From the NCBI GenBank assembly GCA_016839865.1, contig JAEOTN010000214.1, forward strand, positions 1 through 13,310: 13,310 bases of DNA, written 5' to 3'. Of the stretch, positions 1-5,621 are shown piece after piece. Origin of the DNA: Promethearchaeota archaeon. GTDB lineage: Archaea; Asgardarchaeota; Lokiarchaeia; Sigynarchaeales; MK-D1. Made by a program: the position numbers and the translations under genes. Positions within the stretch are counted from its first letter, which is position 1. Every line of letters starts with the position of its first letter. Under the pieces are notes generated by a model. That model worked only from the letters and a program-made list of their open reading frames with translations, did no database searches and was not told where the DNA came from.

Positions 1-546
1 ACCAGAAACACAGATACAGCAGCAATTTTGCAGTTTATTACTCAAATTCCTCATTTTTCTGGGTACAAAGTTGCCATAATCGGAGAAAGCATGGGAGGAG
101 TTAGTGCTGCATATGTCATGAATACGATGCCTAAATCTGTACAAAAGTGTATTATAATTTCTACTCCCTCCATATTTAATCAGACGTTTCCGAAACGTAC
201 ATTTCCTTTCTCACGTAAATGGTGGCAAAAATTAAGCTATCGAATACGTGGAATCAATCCATTTCCGATCGAAGAGGAAAACATCAAACTCTCACCCTAT
301 TTTCAATTTAAAGAAATGAAAGGAAACTATTCAGATGCAGAATGGAATACGTATGCCGAAAACACATTCTTGCTTATTCATTCAAAAACCGATAAGCTAA
401 TATCCATAGCAATGTGTTATGAAAATCTTTCAATGCTTGAATTAAGTGAAAAAAATACTGTATTTTTCGAATCGGGTAATCATAATCAGATAAAAAATGA
501 ATTGGGGATAATATCCGCAATTGATGAGTTTATTGGTAAAAAATAA
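1..546 (+). CDS. Alpha/beta hydrolase, C-terminal part (5' end outside window)
   Basis: The reading frame is open to the left edge, so this is the C-terminal 181 residues of a longer protein; the first in-frame TTG at 28 is not a credible start because coding sequence continues upstream of it. The visible part begins just before a nucleophile elbow, VAIIGESMGGVSA, with the Ser codon at 88-90, fitting the G-x-S-x-G motif of the alpha/beta hydrolase fold. The other two triad members are plausibly the Asp in LLIHSKTDKLI (codon 391-393) and the His in FESGNHNQ (codon 481-483), with the order and spacing expected for the fold. A lid-like insert rich in aromatic and basic residues (about visible residues 50-110) lies between. 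No signal peptide can be judged. The substrate is unknown: esterase, lipase and acylglycerol hydrolase are all possible. The fold is well supported; the specific activity is not. Confidence 0.8.
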   Translation, partial: TRNTDTAAILQFITQIPHFSGYKVAIIGESMGGVSAAYVMNTMPKSVQKCIIISTPSIFNQTFPKRTFPFSRKWWQKLSYRIRGINPFPIEEENIKLSPYFQFKEMKGNYSDAEWNTYAENTFLLIHSKTDKLISIAMCYENLSMLELSEKNTVFFESGNHNQIKNELGIISAIDEFIGKK

Positions 547-550
547 GAGA

Positions 551-567
551 CGTTTTTATTCCTTTCC
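551..567 (+). terminator. T-run terminator after the hydrolase gene
   Basis: Five T residues (553-557) followed by a pyrimidine-rich stretch start 7 bases after the hydrolase stop codon. There is no hairpin, which fits archaeal-type termination on U-tracts. The run extends into the 3' end of the convergent small gene. The same ACG-then-T-run arrangement recurs after two other genes in this window. Confidence 0.35.
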
Positions 568-801
568 AGGAGGGCAACCATATTCTTTCCGAATCCTACA
601 GCCAGGTTTTGTACTAGGTCCTCCACATGGTTCGCATTCTAAATCTCGAAGCATATCAAGAACTTGATCCCCGGACCGTTCCGTTGTGTCATCTTTTAGT
701 TCTTCCGCACTAAATATTTCATTCTCATCTTCTTCTTCTTCTTCTTCCTCGTCATCATCATCTAGAACGAGATCTTCATCTTCCTTATTCGATTTTTTCA
801 A
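556..801 (-). CDS. Small acidic protein with four-cysteine tail
   Basis: An 81-residue protein not recognised as any family. Residues 14-26 are an unbroken Asp/Glu run. A short helical stretch follows (about 30-54), then a tail with Cys56, Cys59, Cys68 and Cys76 (C-x2-C-x8-C-x7-C) among Gly, Pro and basic residues. The tail could bind a metal or form disulfides; this is inference. No signal peptide or membrane segment is visible. The start is TTG at 801, chosen because a GGTGA Shine-Dalgarno lies 7 bases upstream (809-813) and the only nearby upstream ATG is out of frame and stops within six codons. The gene is 74 bases downstream of the aminotransferase gene on the same strand, with a T-run between them, so it is probably transcribed separately or by read-through. 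It ends tail to tail with the hydrolase gene. The acidic run could be mistaken for low-complexity noise, but the well-placed ribosome site argues for a real gene. Confidence 0.6.
   Translation of the reverse strand: MKKSNKEDEDLVLDDDDEEEEEEEDENEIFSAEELKDDTTERSGDQVLDMLRDLECEPCGGPSTKPGCRIRKEYGCPPGKE
729..747. repeat. CTT trinucleotide tract
   Basis: Six tandem CTT triplets on the plus strand, continuing into CTC/GTC/ATC triplets, encode the Glu/Asp run of the small acidic protein on the minus strand. Such tracts can change length by slippage in steps of one residue without breaking the frame. Confidence 0.8.
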
Positions 802-808
802 CTTTCTA

Positions 809-813
809 TCACC
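809..813 (-). promoter_or_regulatory. Shine-Dalgarno deciding a TTG start
   Basis: On the minus strand this reads GGTGA, complementary to the archaeal 16S 3' end, 7 bases before the TTG codon at 801-799. It is the main reason to accept TTG as the initiation codon of the small acidic protein. Confidence 0.55.
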
Positions 814-845
814 ATAAAGTTAGTGTGATATTATTTCTTTCTTAG

Positions 846-861
846 AAAAATAAAAGCGTTT
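846..861 (-). terminator. T-rich terminator after the aminotransferase gene
   Basis: On the minus strand this reads AACGCTTTTATTTTTC, beginning 14 bases after the aminotransferase stop. Without a stem it fits archaeal U-tract termination. Alternatively the same TTTTATTTTT stretch could act as a TATA-like element for the small acidic gene downstream. Confidence 0.35.
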
Positions 862-875
862 CCAAAATAGAGACT

Positions 876-2603
876 TCATTCGTTCATGATCGAGGTAAAG
901 TAGAACCAGCGTAATTTTTCACAATCGGGATCTTTAAAGGACCCAAATTTGGGATTATCATCCAATGAATCTGCAATTTTCTGTGCATCTTCTAAATATT
1001 CCTTAAAAAGTTCTTTCTTACGAGGTTTTACTTCTTCAAAACAATCTTTAAGATCCATCGAAAGAACTGATTCCACCGTAGGAATTATCTCATGTTCATC
1101 AGGAGTGAATTCTTTATGAAACCATTCTCCTGAATCACAGTTAAACATGTAAATAGGTATGAATTTGTATCCATTTGTGGCGACAAAATCAACCGCATCA
1201 CAAATAAATTGAAGTTCCGATTCGGAAAACAGATAATGAAAATTTAAACGTGTCCATCCCGGTTTTAGTCCAAGTTTTCCCTTCTTCACAAGAGCACGAA
1301 ATTCTTCTGACCTTTCGATTTCAATATCCAATAATCGATGTCCGTATGGTCCTGCACACATGCATCCTGCACGACTTTGTATCCCAAATAAATCATTTAG
1401 TAGCTTTGTAAAGAGCTTGGGATGCAAGAATTTATCGTCATGAACGGTAAGGAAGGAGATAATGGAAATTCGATCATAGGGATTATTGGAGCCTAAGAGA
1501 AAGATGTTAAGGTTTTTCCGTAAGTGTTTAATCGCTCTGAAAGTATATTTTTGCTCAAGTTCTTCAATTTCTCGAATACCAACTGCGTTTTTTATATCAA
1601 TAGCAAGTGCGGCTTTGATAATTTGAAGGATTCCAGGAGTTCCGGCTTTTTCTCGGGTTTCAACATCTTCTATAAAATCAACGGCTACTGAACTTACATA
1701 GTCTACTGTTCCACCAGCAGCACATGTAGGTTCAATGCTTGTATCATAAAGATCCTTTCTTATTATTAACACTCCTGAAGAACCCGGACCTCCAACAAAT
1801 TTATGTGGGGATAAGTAGATTGCATCAAAATAGGATTTCTCATCTTTATTCATATCAATCTCTACATACGGTGCACTTGCTGCAAAATCAAATCCGGCGA
1901 TTCCTCCATGTTTATGCATAATTCGTGCAATTTTATAAACGGGTGAAACCAACCCTGTAACATTAGATGCTGCTGAGAACGATCCAATTTTCATACGATT
2001 CTTATACTTCGGATCTGAGACCTTTTTTTCCAGATCTTCCAAATCATAATACCCTGCACTATCAAGATCAATTTCGACGACATCAACAAAAGCTTGTCTC
2101 CACTGGATATCATTACTGTGGTGCTCATAGGGTCCAATAAACACTACAGGACGATCGGATTCAAGTTTGTTATAGATAGATAGAAATTGACCTTTCTGTT
2201 GCGGGGATAATTGTTTGTTGTTGTTCAGAAGATTTTCAATGCGTGTTTTCGTAGCGGGTGGTAATCTAACACCAAGAATCTCTTGAAATCGAGTTATTGC
2301 GCCAGTTGTTCCTGTTCCTGCTGCGATAATATAACAATTTTTTTCCGCATTAAATGCCTTCTTTATTGTTTCCTCAGCTTGATGCAACAAATCTGTCATA
2401 TGGCGTCCGGTTAAATCATCTTCTGTATGAGTATTGGCATACTCCCTTTGAATCTTAATCAAGTATTTCTCAATAAATTTTACCGATCGACCTGAAGCAG
2501 TGTAATCTGCATAAGTTAAAAGGCGTTGACCGAAAGGAGTTTTGAAGAAAAAATCCCGTCCGATGATTTCCTTTCGTAATTGATCAAAACTGAGGAGTGG
2601 CAT
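876..2603 (-). CDS. Class V PLP-dependent aminotransferase, cysteine desulfurase-like
   Basis: A 575-residue fold-type I PLP enzyme of the aminotransferase class V / SufS superfamily. Visible landmarks in order: YADYTASG (31-38); YANTHTE (55-61); the cofactor phosphate loop GTGTTGA (96-102); EHHSN (160-164) with the PLP-stacking His; GFDFAASAP with the PLP-binding Asp (about 238-246); the Schiff-base lysine Lys268 in LSPHKFVGGPG; and the mobile loop RAGCMCAGP with Cys414 and Cys416. Aligned to the SufS loop RxGxxCAxP, Cys416 takes the place of the persulfide-forming cysteine. The reaction could therefore be sulfur or selenium abstraction from (seleno)cysteine, but other class V activities cannot be excluded. 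It is about 170 residues longer than SufS, with an insertion at about 111-150 and a charged C-terminal extension after about residue 490. No Fe-S assembly gene is adjacent. The ATG start lacks a clear Shine-Dalgarno but opens directly into the expected N-terminal helix. It is probably transcribed from the TATA-like element at about 2655. Confidence 0.88.
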   Translation of the reverse strand: MPLLSFDQLRKEIIGRDFFFKTPFGQRLLTYADYTASGRSVKFIEKYLIKIQREYANTHTEDDLTGRHMTDLLHQAEETIKKAFNAEKNCYIIAAGTGTTGAITRFQEILGVRLPPATKTRIENLLNNNKQLSPQQKGQFLSIYNKLESDRPVVFIGPYEHHSNDIQWRQAFVDVVEIDLDSAGYYDLEDLEKKVSDPKYKNRMKIGSFSAASNVTGLVSPVYKIARIMHKHGGIAGFDFAASAPYVEIDMNKDEKSYFDAIYLSPHKFVGGPGSSGVLIIRKDLYDTSIEPTCAAGGTVDYVSSVAVDFIEDVETREKAGTPGILQIIKAALAIDIKNAVGIREIEELEQKYTFRAIKHLRKNLNIFLLGSNNPYDRISIISFLTVHDDKFLHPKLFTKLLNDLFGIQSRAGCMCAGPYGHRLLDIEIERSEEFRALVKKGKLGLKPGWTRLNFHYLFSESELQFICDAVDFVATNGYKFIPIYMFNCDSGEWFHKEFTPDEHEIIPTVESVLSMDLKDCFEEVKPRKKELFKEYLEDAQKIADSLDDNPKFGSFKDPDCEKLRWFYFTSIMNE

Positions 2604-2654
2604 ATTGCAATCTATTTTTAGCTATTTATGATGAAAAATCTTGCTAATATTATT

Positions 2655-2664
2655 TCTATATAAA
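2655..2664 (-). promoter_or_regulatory. Candidate TATA-box promoter for the aminotransferase gene
   Basis: On the minus strand TTTATATAGA lies about 52 bases upstream of the ATG at 2603. A transcription start 25 bases downstream would leave a leader of about 25-30 bases. It partly overlaps the T-run that ends the preceding gene. Confidence 0.35.
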
Positions 2665-2669
2665 AAAAA
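2662..2669 (-). terminator. Eight-T run after the repeat-protein gene
   Basis: Eight consecutive T residues on the minus strand lie about 43 bases downstream of the repeat-protein stop codon, with no obvious stem. This fits archaeal U-tract termination and separates the two minus-strand genes. Confidence 0.4.
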
Positions 2670-2712
2670 GAATATGTTGTTTATGATTTGTTTTTCCAAA
2701 GTAGGTGCTCAA

Positions 2713-4167
2713 TCAAAATACATTCGCGATTTTGAGTTTGATTACCTGATCAAATGTAAGGTCTGTAAACCCTTTCTCTTTCAGCATATCGATAAAGCTT
2801 GGAGTGATATGATGAACACAAGAAGTAATTACTTGTTCTACAGTGATTTCTGGGAAAAATTCTTGCATTCTTTTAATATGGACAATCTCTGCTCCATGTA
2901 CCGCTAAAGCAATGAGGTGCTTCATATCAAACTGGATACCAATTTGTTTAAGATTCTGGATAAAATCAATCGATAAACCATGGATTCCAAACTGAATAAT
3001 ATCTCTTAGATTAAGATCCGGAAGATTTAATCCCTGAATTTCTTTTAGAAAGGAGGAATCGATACCATGAATTTTCAAATCAATCAGATCATCAAGATTC
3101 TTGAGAGAAAATCCCAATTCTTGCACTGAACGAAGGAAACTTGGACTTACTCCATGCATGCACATTTTTCGGAACTTATTCGCACTTAGTTCGGTAATTC
3201 CTAAGTCATGATATTGCTTCAATCGTTCAGGAGTACATCCCGCAATCGCAAAACTGACATATCGATTTAAGGATAGATCATTAAATCCCAATTCTTGAAA
3301 TTTCTTGATATACTCAGGCGTTACTCCGTGAATTTCCATTTTAGTAAGATCATGAAGCTCAATATCTACAAATCCCAGTTGTTTTAGGTCATTTAATGTT
3401 TCCAACGAGACTCCATGTATGCGTAATTTCTTAATATCGTCGAATTCAGCATCAGGAAACCCAGCTTCTCTAACATTTTTGACAAATTCGGGAGTTATAT
3501 TGTGGATTCCGGTTTTAATTAAATCCGAAGTGGATAGGTTGATTCCCAATTCTTGAAAGGCTTTGATATTTTGCGGTTTTATATTATGTATCCGCATTTT
3601 CACCAATTTGTTTGGAGAAACGTCTAAGTCAAAGTTTTTAATCTCCTGGATAAATTCTGGAGACACATCATGTATTCGAAATTTGACGAGCTGAGTAGGT
3701 GACAATTTATACCCTAACTCTTGGAGTTCTTTAACGAACGATTCATCTACTCCATGAATTCTAAACTTAATCAACATCTCGAATTCTATGTCTGAATATC
3801 CTAAATTGTGGATCTTTCGAATAAAATCGGGGCGCAAATGGTGAATAATTGCCTTTGCCAATATATCATCGGGTAAATTTTTATACCCCAAACCAGCAAG
3901 ATCTTGAACATACTCAGGTTTCACATGTTTGACAATCAGTTCTTTCACAAGGGATAACGTGATTTCTGATTGCTCCATGGCTTTAATCTCTGCATAAAAA
4001 TCTGCAGTAACAAATTCGCTTACATCTTGGATTAACTTATCTAAAGAGTGAAAATGTTGGTCTCCAAGATATTCTCTATCAAGCACCCGTAGGGCTTTTT
4101 CTGCGTCTTCCGGTGAAATTTCACCTGAAGCTACCTTTTGTAAAATACGTATTCTATCTTCTTCCAT
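2713..4167 (-). CDS. SHOCT-like N-terminus plus about 14 helical 28-29 residue repeats
   Basis: A 484-residue protein. Residues 1-33 (MEEDRIRILQKVASGEIS, followed by PEDAEKAL) resemble the SHOCT-like domain at the N-terminus of some bacterial envelope-stress and DUF4097-type proteins. From about residue 74 to the end runs a tandem array of roughly 14 units with consensus LIK-x-RIHGV-[ST]-PEFIKE-[LI]-QELG-[FYI]-x-[DN]-LS-x-[DN]. Each unit predicts two amphipathic helices, so the whole should form an extended alpha solenoid. The repeats are diverged in sequence but almost constant in length, which indicates old duplication and selection on geometry. Units 9 and 13 are the most degenerate, and the last unit stops after ten residues. 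No signal peptide or membrane segment is seen, so a cytoplasmic scaffold or protein-binding role is likely; the partner is unknown. Similar RIHGVTPE-type repeats are known in bacterial proteins. The ATG start has a weak GTGAG 7 bases upstream. Confidence 0.85.
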   Translation of the reverse strand: MEEDRIRILQKVASGEISPEDAEKALRVLDREYLGDQHFHSLDKLIQDVSEFVTADFYAEIKAMEQSEITLSLVKELIVKHVKPEYVQDLAGLGYKNLPDDILAKAIIHHLRPDFIRKIHNLGYSDIEFEMLIKFRIHGVDESFVKELQELGYKLSPTQLVKFRIHDVSPEFIQEIKNFDLDVSPNKLVKMRIHNIKPQNIKAFQELGINLSTSDLIKTGIHNITPEFVKNVREAGFPDAEFDDIKKLRIHGVSLETLNDLKQLGFVDIELHDLTKMEIHGVTPEYIKKFQELGFNDLSLNRYVSFAIAGCTPERLKQYHDLGITELSANKFRKMCMHGVSPSFLRSVQELGFSLKNLDDLIDLKIHGIDSSFLKEIQGLNLPDLNLRDIIQFGIHGLSIDFIQNLKQIGIQFDMKHLIALAVHGAEIVHIKRMQEFFPEITVEQVITSCVHHITPSFIDMLKEKGFTDLTFDQVIKLKIANVF

Positions 4168-4392
4168 TTTTTACTCACTTCCGATTAACCACCCTTATGA
4201 GATGACACTGCCATCTTGTTTTGTTAAGTTTGATGATGGAGGAGTAAATTGGTATCCACGATCTTCCTTAACGAATGATTAATCTAACCATATTTACGCA
4301 TTTTTTTCATTAAAACTCTTTGATTTCGTACATTTATCTTTGATGATTTTCATAGTGTTGAATAATAAAACTCGATTTTAGAGGTACAATAG

Positions 4393-4473
4393 ATGAGTTA
4401 TGATGAATATGAGTCTTCTTTCCCGTTAGCATCATTAACTTACATATTTGAGAGAAGATATTCCTTATCATAA
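4393..4473 (+). CDS. Possible 26-residue small protein
   Basis: An ATG-to-TAA frame of 26 codons, beginning MSYDEYESSF and ending in a basic/aromatic stretch. It is preceded by GAGGT at 4381-4385, seven bases from the ATG, which is ideal Shine-Dalgarno spacing. An A/T-rich stretch at about 4360 could serve as a promoter. The peptide has no recognisable motif and no membrane segment. A frame this short can arise by chance, so the ribosome site is the only real support. Confidence 0.22.
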   Translation: MSYDEYESSFPLASLTYIFERRYSLS

Positions 4474-4624
4474 AAAGTAATTTTAGTAAGAAGCAAATGA
4501 CATTAAGGATTTAGTAATACAAACAAATGGATCTCTGTTATATACAGTTCCGACTAATTATATCAAAGGAACATCTAGAGTTTATCAAAAATCATCAAAA
4601 TTTTTAGCAAGATTTTAGATCAAA

Positions 4625-4637
4625 TGTATACATTGTA
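4625..4637. repeat. TGTA/TACA operator-like site 1
   Basis: The 13-mer TGTATACATTGTA contains three TGTA/TACA half-sites. It lies in the 12-bp perfect palindrome AATGTATACATT (4623-4634). Its reverse complement matches site 2 at 4731-4743 with one central mismatch. It is a candidate dimeric regulator site. Confidence 0.5.
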
Positions 4638-4658
4638 ACATAGTAACATACAAATAAT

Positions 4659-4669
4659 GTCTCTGAGAC
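4659..4669. repeat. Inverted repeat GTCTC-T-GAGAC
   Basis: A perfect 5-bp inverted repeat around a single central base, between the two TGTA/TACA sites. It is short enough to be chance; it is listed because of the cluster it belongs to. Confidence 0.3.
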
Positions 4670-4710
4670 GGACTTGTATATTTATTTACTTGACGTGACA
4701 TCAGATGAAG

Positions 4711-4733
4711 GTATGTCTTTGAACAAGACATAC
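4711..4733. repeat. 9-bp inverted repeat with 5-base spacer
   Basis: GTATGTCTT and AAGACATAC are perfect reverse complements separated by TGAAC. The right arm runs directly into operator-like site 2. No T-run follows, so an operator is more likely than a terminator. It lies about 210 bases upstream of the ArsR-like start codon. Confidence 0.6.
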
Positions 4734-4743
4734 ATTGTATACA
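4731..4743. repeat. TGTA/TACA operator-like site 2
   Basis: The 13-mer TACATTGTATACA is the near-perfect reverse complement of site 1 (one mismatch). It overlaps the 10-bp perfect palindrome TTGTATACAA (4735-4744) and the right arm of the 9-bp inverted repeat. Confidence 0.5.
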
Positions 4744-4810
4744 AAATATGTTTTGGTATTACATTGCACTACTTTTGGATTTTATTCAAATGTCTAATTG
4801 ATTAAATCGG

Positions 4811-4849
4811 TGATCAGATGATCTTAAATTAGCATACTCACATGATCAT
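4811..4849. repeat. Cluster of TGATCA palindromes
   Basis: GATCA and TGATC form a perfect inverted repeat around GA at 4812-4823, and a second palindrome, ATGATCAT, lies at 4842-4849. TGATCA itself occurs at 4811-4816 and 4843-4848, 32 bases (about three helical turns) apart. This spacing would suit two dimers bound on one DNA face; the role is inferred. Confidence 0.35.
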
Positions 4850-4886
4850 ATTAGGGTTAAGTGTTTTCAACCCGACATCTTACCTC

Positions 4887-4897
4887 ATATTTATTAT
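4887..4897 (+). promoter_or_regulatory. Candidate TATA box for the ArsR-like gene
   Basis: ATATTTATTAT lies about 44 bases upstream of the ATG at 4941. A start 25 bases downstream would leave a leader of about 20 bases. Two direct copies of ATTAAAAA (4904-4911 and 4918-4925) lie between the box and the gene and could be autoregulatory contacts. Confidence 0.3.
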
Positions 4898-4940
4898 CGC
4901 ATTATTAAAAAACTCACATTAAAAAGTAGGTTTAAAGCAA

Positions 4941-5264
4941 ATGGAAGTACAAAACGAATATCGAAATCCTATTATCGAAACCGATGGAACTCGTACGGTT
5001 ATTGTCCAAAGCGAGAACGCTGAAGGGCTTGCCGCAGCTCTAAAGAGCAAAACTAGGCGAGAAATCATCAAGATTTTACGGAAAGAAGCTTTGGATGTCA
5101 GTCGCTTAGCGAAAAGATTGAACCAAACCGAAGCTAATATCAGTGCCCAAATCCAACAATTACAAAAAGTTGGCCTAGTAAAAAGCAGATACGAGCCTGG
5201 GGATCACGGCGTTAGAAAAATCTGCGAAGTTCACATCGATAGGATTATCATTGAATTAGATTAA
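4941..5264 (+). CDS. ArsR-like winged-helix transcription regulator
   Basis: A 107-residue, one-domain DNA-binding protein. Residues about 34-90 form an ArsR-type winged helix-turn-helix: an LKSKTRREIIKIL entry helix, a second helix DVSRLAKRL, a recognition helix TEANISAQIQQLQKVGLV, and a wing with the Gly-Asp-His-Gly turn at 87-90. The final strand VHIDRIIIELD is probably part of the dimer interface. The only cysteine is Cys95, so the metal-sensing ELCVCDL motif of metalloregulatory ArsR proteins is missing and metal sensing is unlikely. The N-terminal 30 residues (PIIETDGTRTVIVQSENAEG) may form a small strand pair. The Shine-Dalgarno is weak (AGGT, 4928-4931). The gene appears richer in G+C than its surroundings, as highly used or conserved archaeal genes often are. 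It stands alone between palindrome-rich flanks, which suggests autoregulation. Target genes are unknown. Confidence 0.85.
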   Translation: MEVQNEYRNPIIETDGTRTVIVQSENAEGLAAALKSKTRREIIKILRKEALDVSRLAKRLNQTEANISAQIQQLQKVGLVKSRYEPGDHGVRKICEVHIDRIIIELD

Positions 5265-5280
5265 ACTTTTAACACAAATG

Positions 5281-5302
5281 TCTATTCTTAACCAAGAATA
5301 GA
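5281..5302 (+). repeat. 9-bp hairpin downstream of the ArsR-like gene
   Basis: TCTATTCTT and AAGAATAGA are perfect reverse complements around a 4-base loop (AACC), starting 17 bases after the stop codon. A second inverted repeat, GAACTA-T-TAGTTC (5301-5313), abuts and overlaps it by two bases. The pair could be an RNA hairpin stabilising the 3' end, part of termination, or operators for the downstream gene. Confidence 0.6.
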
Positions 5303-5334
5303 ACTATTAGTTCACAAAAGACCCATTTGCAGAT

Positions 5335-5357
5335 AATTTTTTCCCCATCTTTTTTTT
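5335..5357 (+). terminator. Double T-run terminator after the ArsR-like gene
   Basis: Runs of six T (5337-5342) and eight T (5350-5357) lie 33-93 bases downstream of the 5281-5302 hairpin. The tracts are too far from the stem for a bacterial intrinsic terminator but fit archaeal U-tract termination. Confidence 0.45.
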
Positions 5358-5508
5358 ATTATTGTAATATGATTTTTTCCTGACAAAAGATTACTTTGGA
5401 GATGCTTTTTTTCCTATAAATATTCTATTCAGGTATGTAATTTATTCTAATCGTCCTAACAACCATCTTGATAATCGTCTTAATGAGCTAGATAAAAAAT
5501 TAGTCCCT

Positions 5509-5516
5509 TTTATAAA
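5509..5516 (+). promoter_or_regulatory. Candidate TATA box for the RHH protein gene
   Basis: TTTATAAA lies about 105 bases upstream of the preferred ATG at 5622, which would give a leader of about 80 bases. A second A/T element, TATATA at about 5593, is closer and would give a very short leader, but that would remove the Shine-Dalgarno. Confidence 0.3.
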
Positions 5517-5611
5517 CTTATACTTCATTCATTATTTATTTAAGAAGCCTGATTGTATGTCAATGTATTCATTCATTACAAATCGCTATTATGTATATAT
5601 TGTATTATTCT

Positions 5612-5616
5612 GGTGG
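5612..5616 (+). promoter_or_regulatory. Shine-Dalgarno deciding the RHH protein start
   Basis: GGTGG five bases before the ATG at 5622. It supports this start over the TTG 69 bases upstream. Confidence 0.5.
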
Positions 5617-5621
5617 GAAAA

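Larger units (their letters stand above)
4168..4940. other. Long palindrome-rich intergenic region
   Basis: This 773-base stretch lies between the divergent repeat-protein and ArsR-like genes. It has many stops in all frames and no convincing gene apart from one possible 26-codon frame (4393-4473). It carries short inverted repeats at 4623-4634, 4659-4669, 4711-4733, 4735-4744, 4812-4823 and 4842-4849, concentrated in the half nearer the ArsR-like gene. No tRNA, CRISPR or transposon end was recognised. Confidence 0.6.
5265..5621. other. Intergenic region between the two regulator genes
   Basis: This 357-base region holds the hairpin and T-runs described separately and a TATA-like element near 5509. 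A weak in-frame TTG at 5553 would extend the next gene by 23 residues. The rest is A/T-rich with no recognisable gene. Confidence 0.5.

Noticed and set aside
28..30. TTG as the start of the hydrolase gene
   Set aside because: The frame is open to position 1, and an alpha/beta hydrolase needs more sequence before its nucleophile elbow than this start allows.
4225..4420. C/D-box guide RNA suggested by several TGATGA sequences
   Set aside because: TGATGA recurs at about 4231, 4342 and 4400, but no correctly spaced D/D' CTGA boxes were found, and the motif is common in such AT-rich sequence.
5281..5302. Bacterial-type intrinsic terminator
   Set aside because: The stem is A/T-rich and the nearest T-run is more than 30 bases away, so the hairpin and tract do not form a standard intrinsic terminator.
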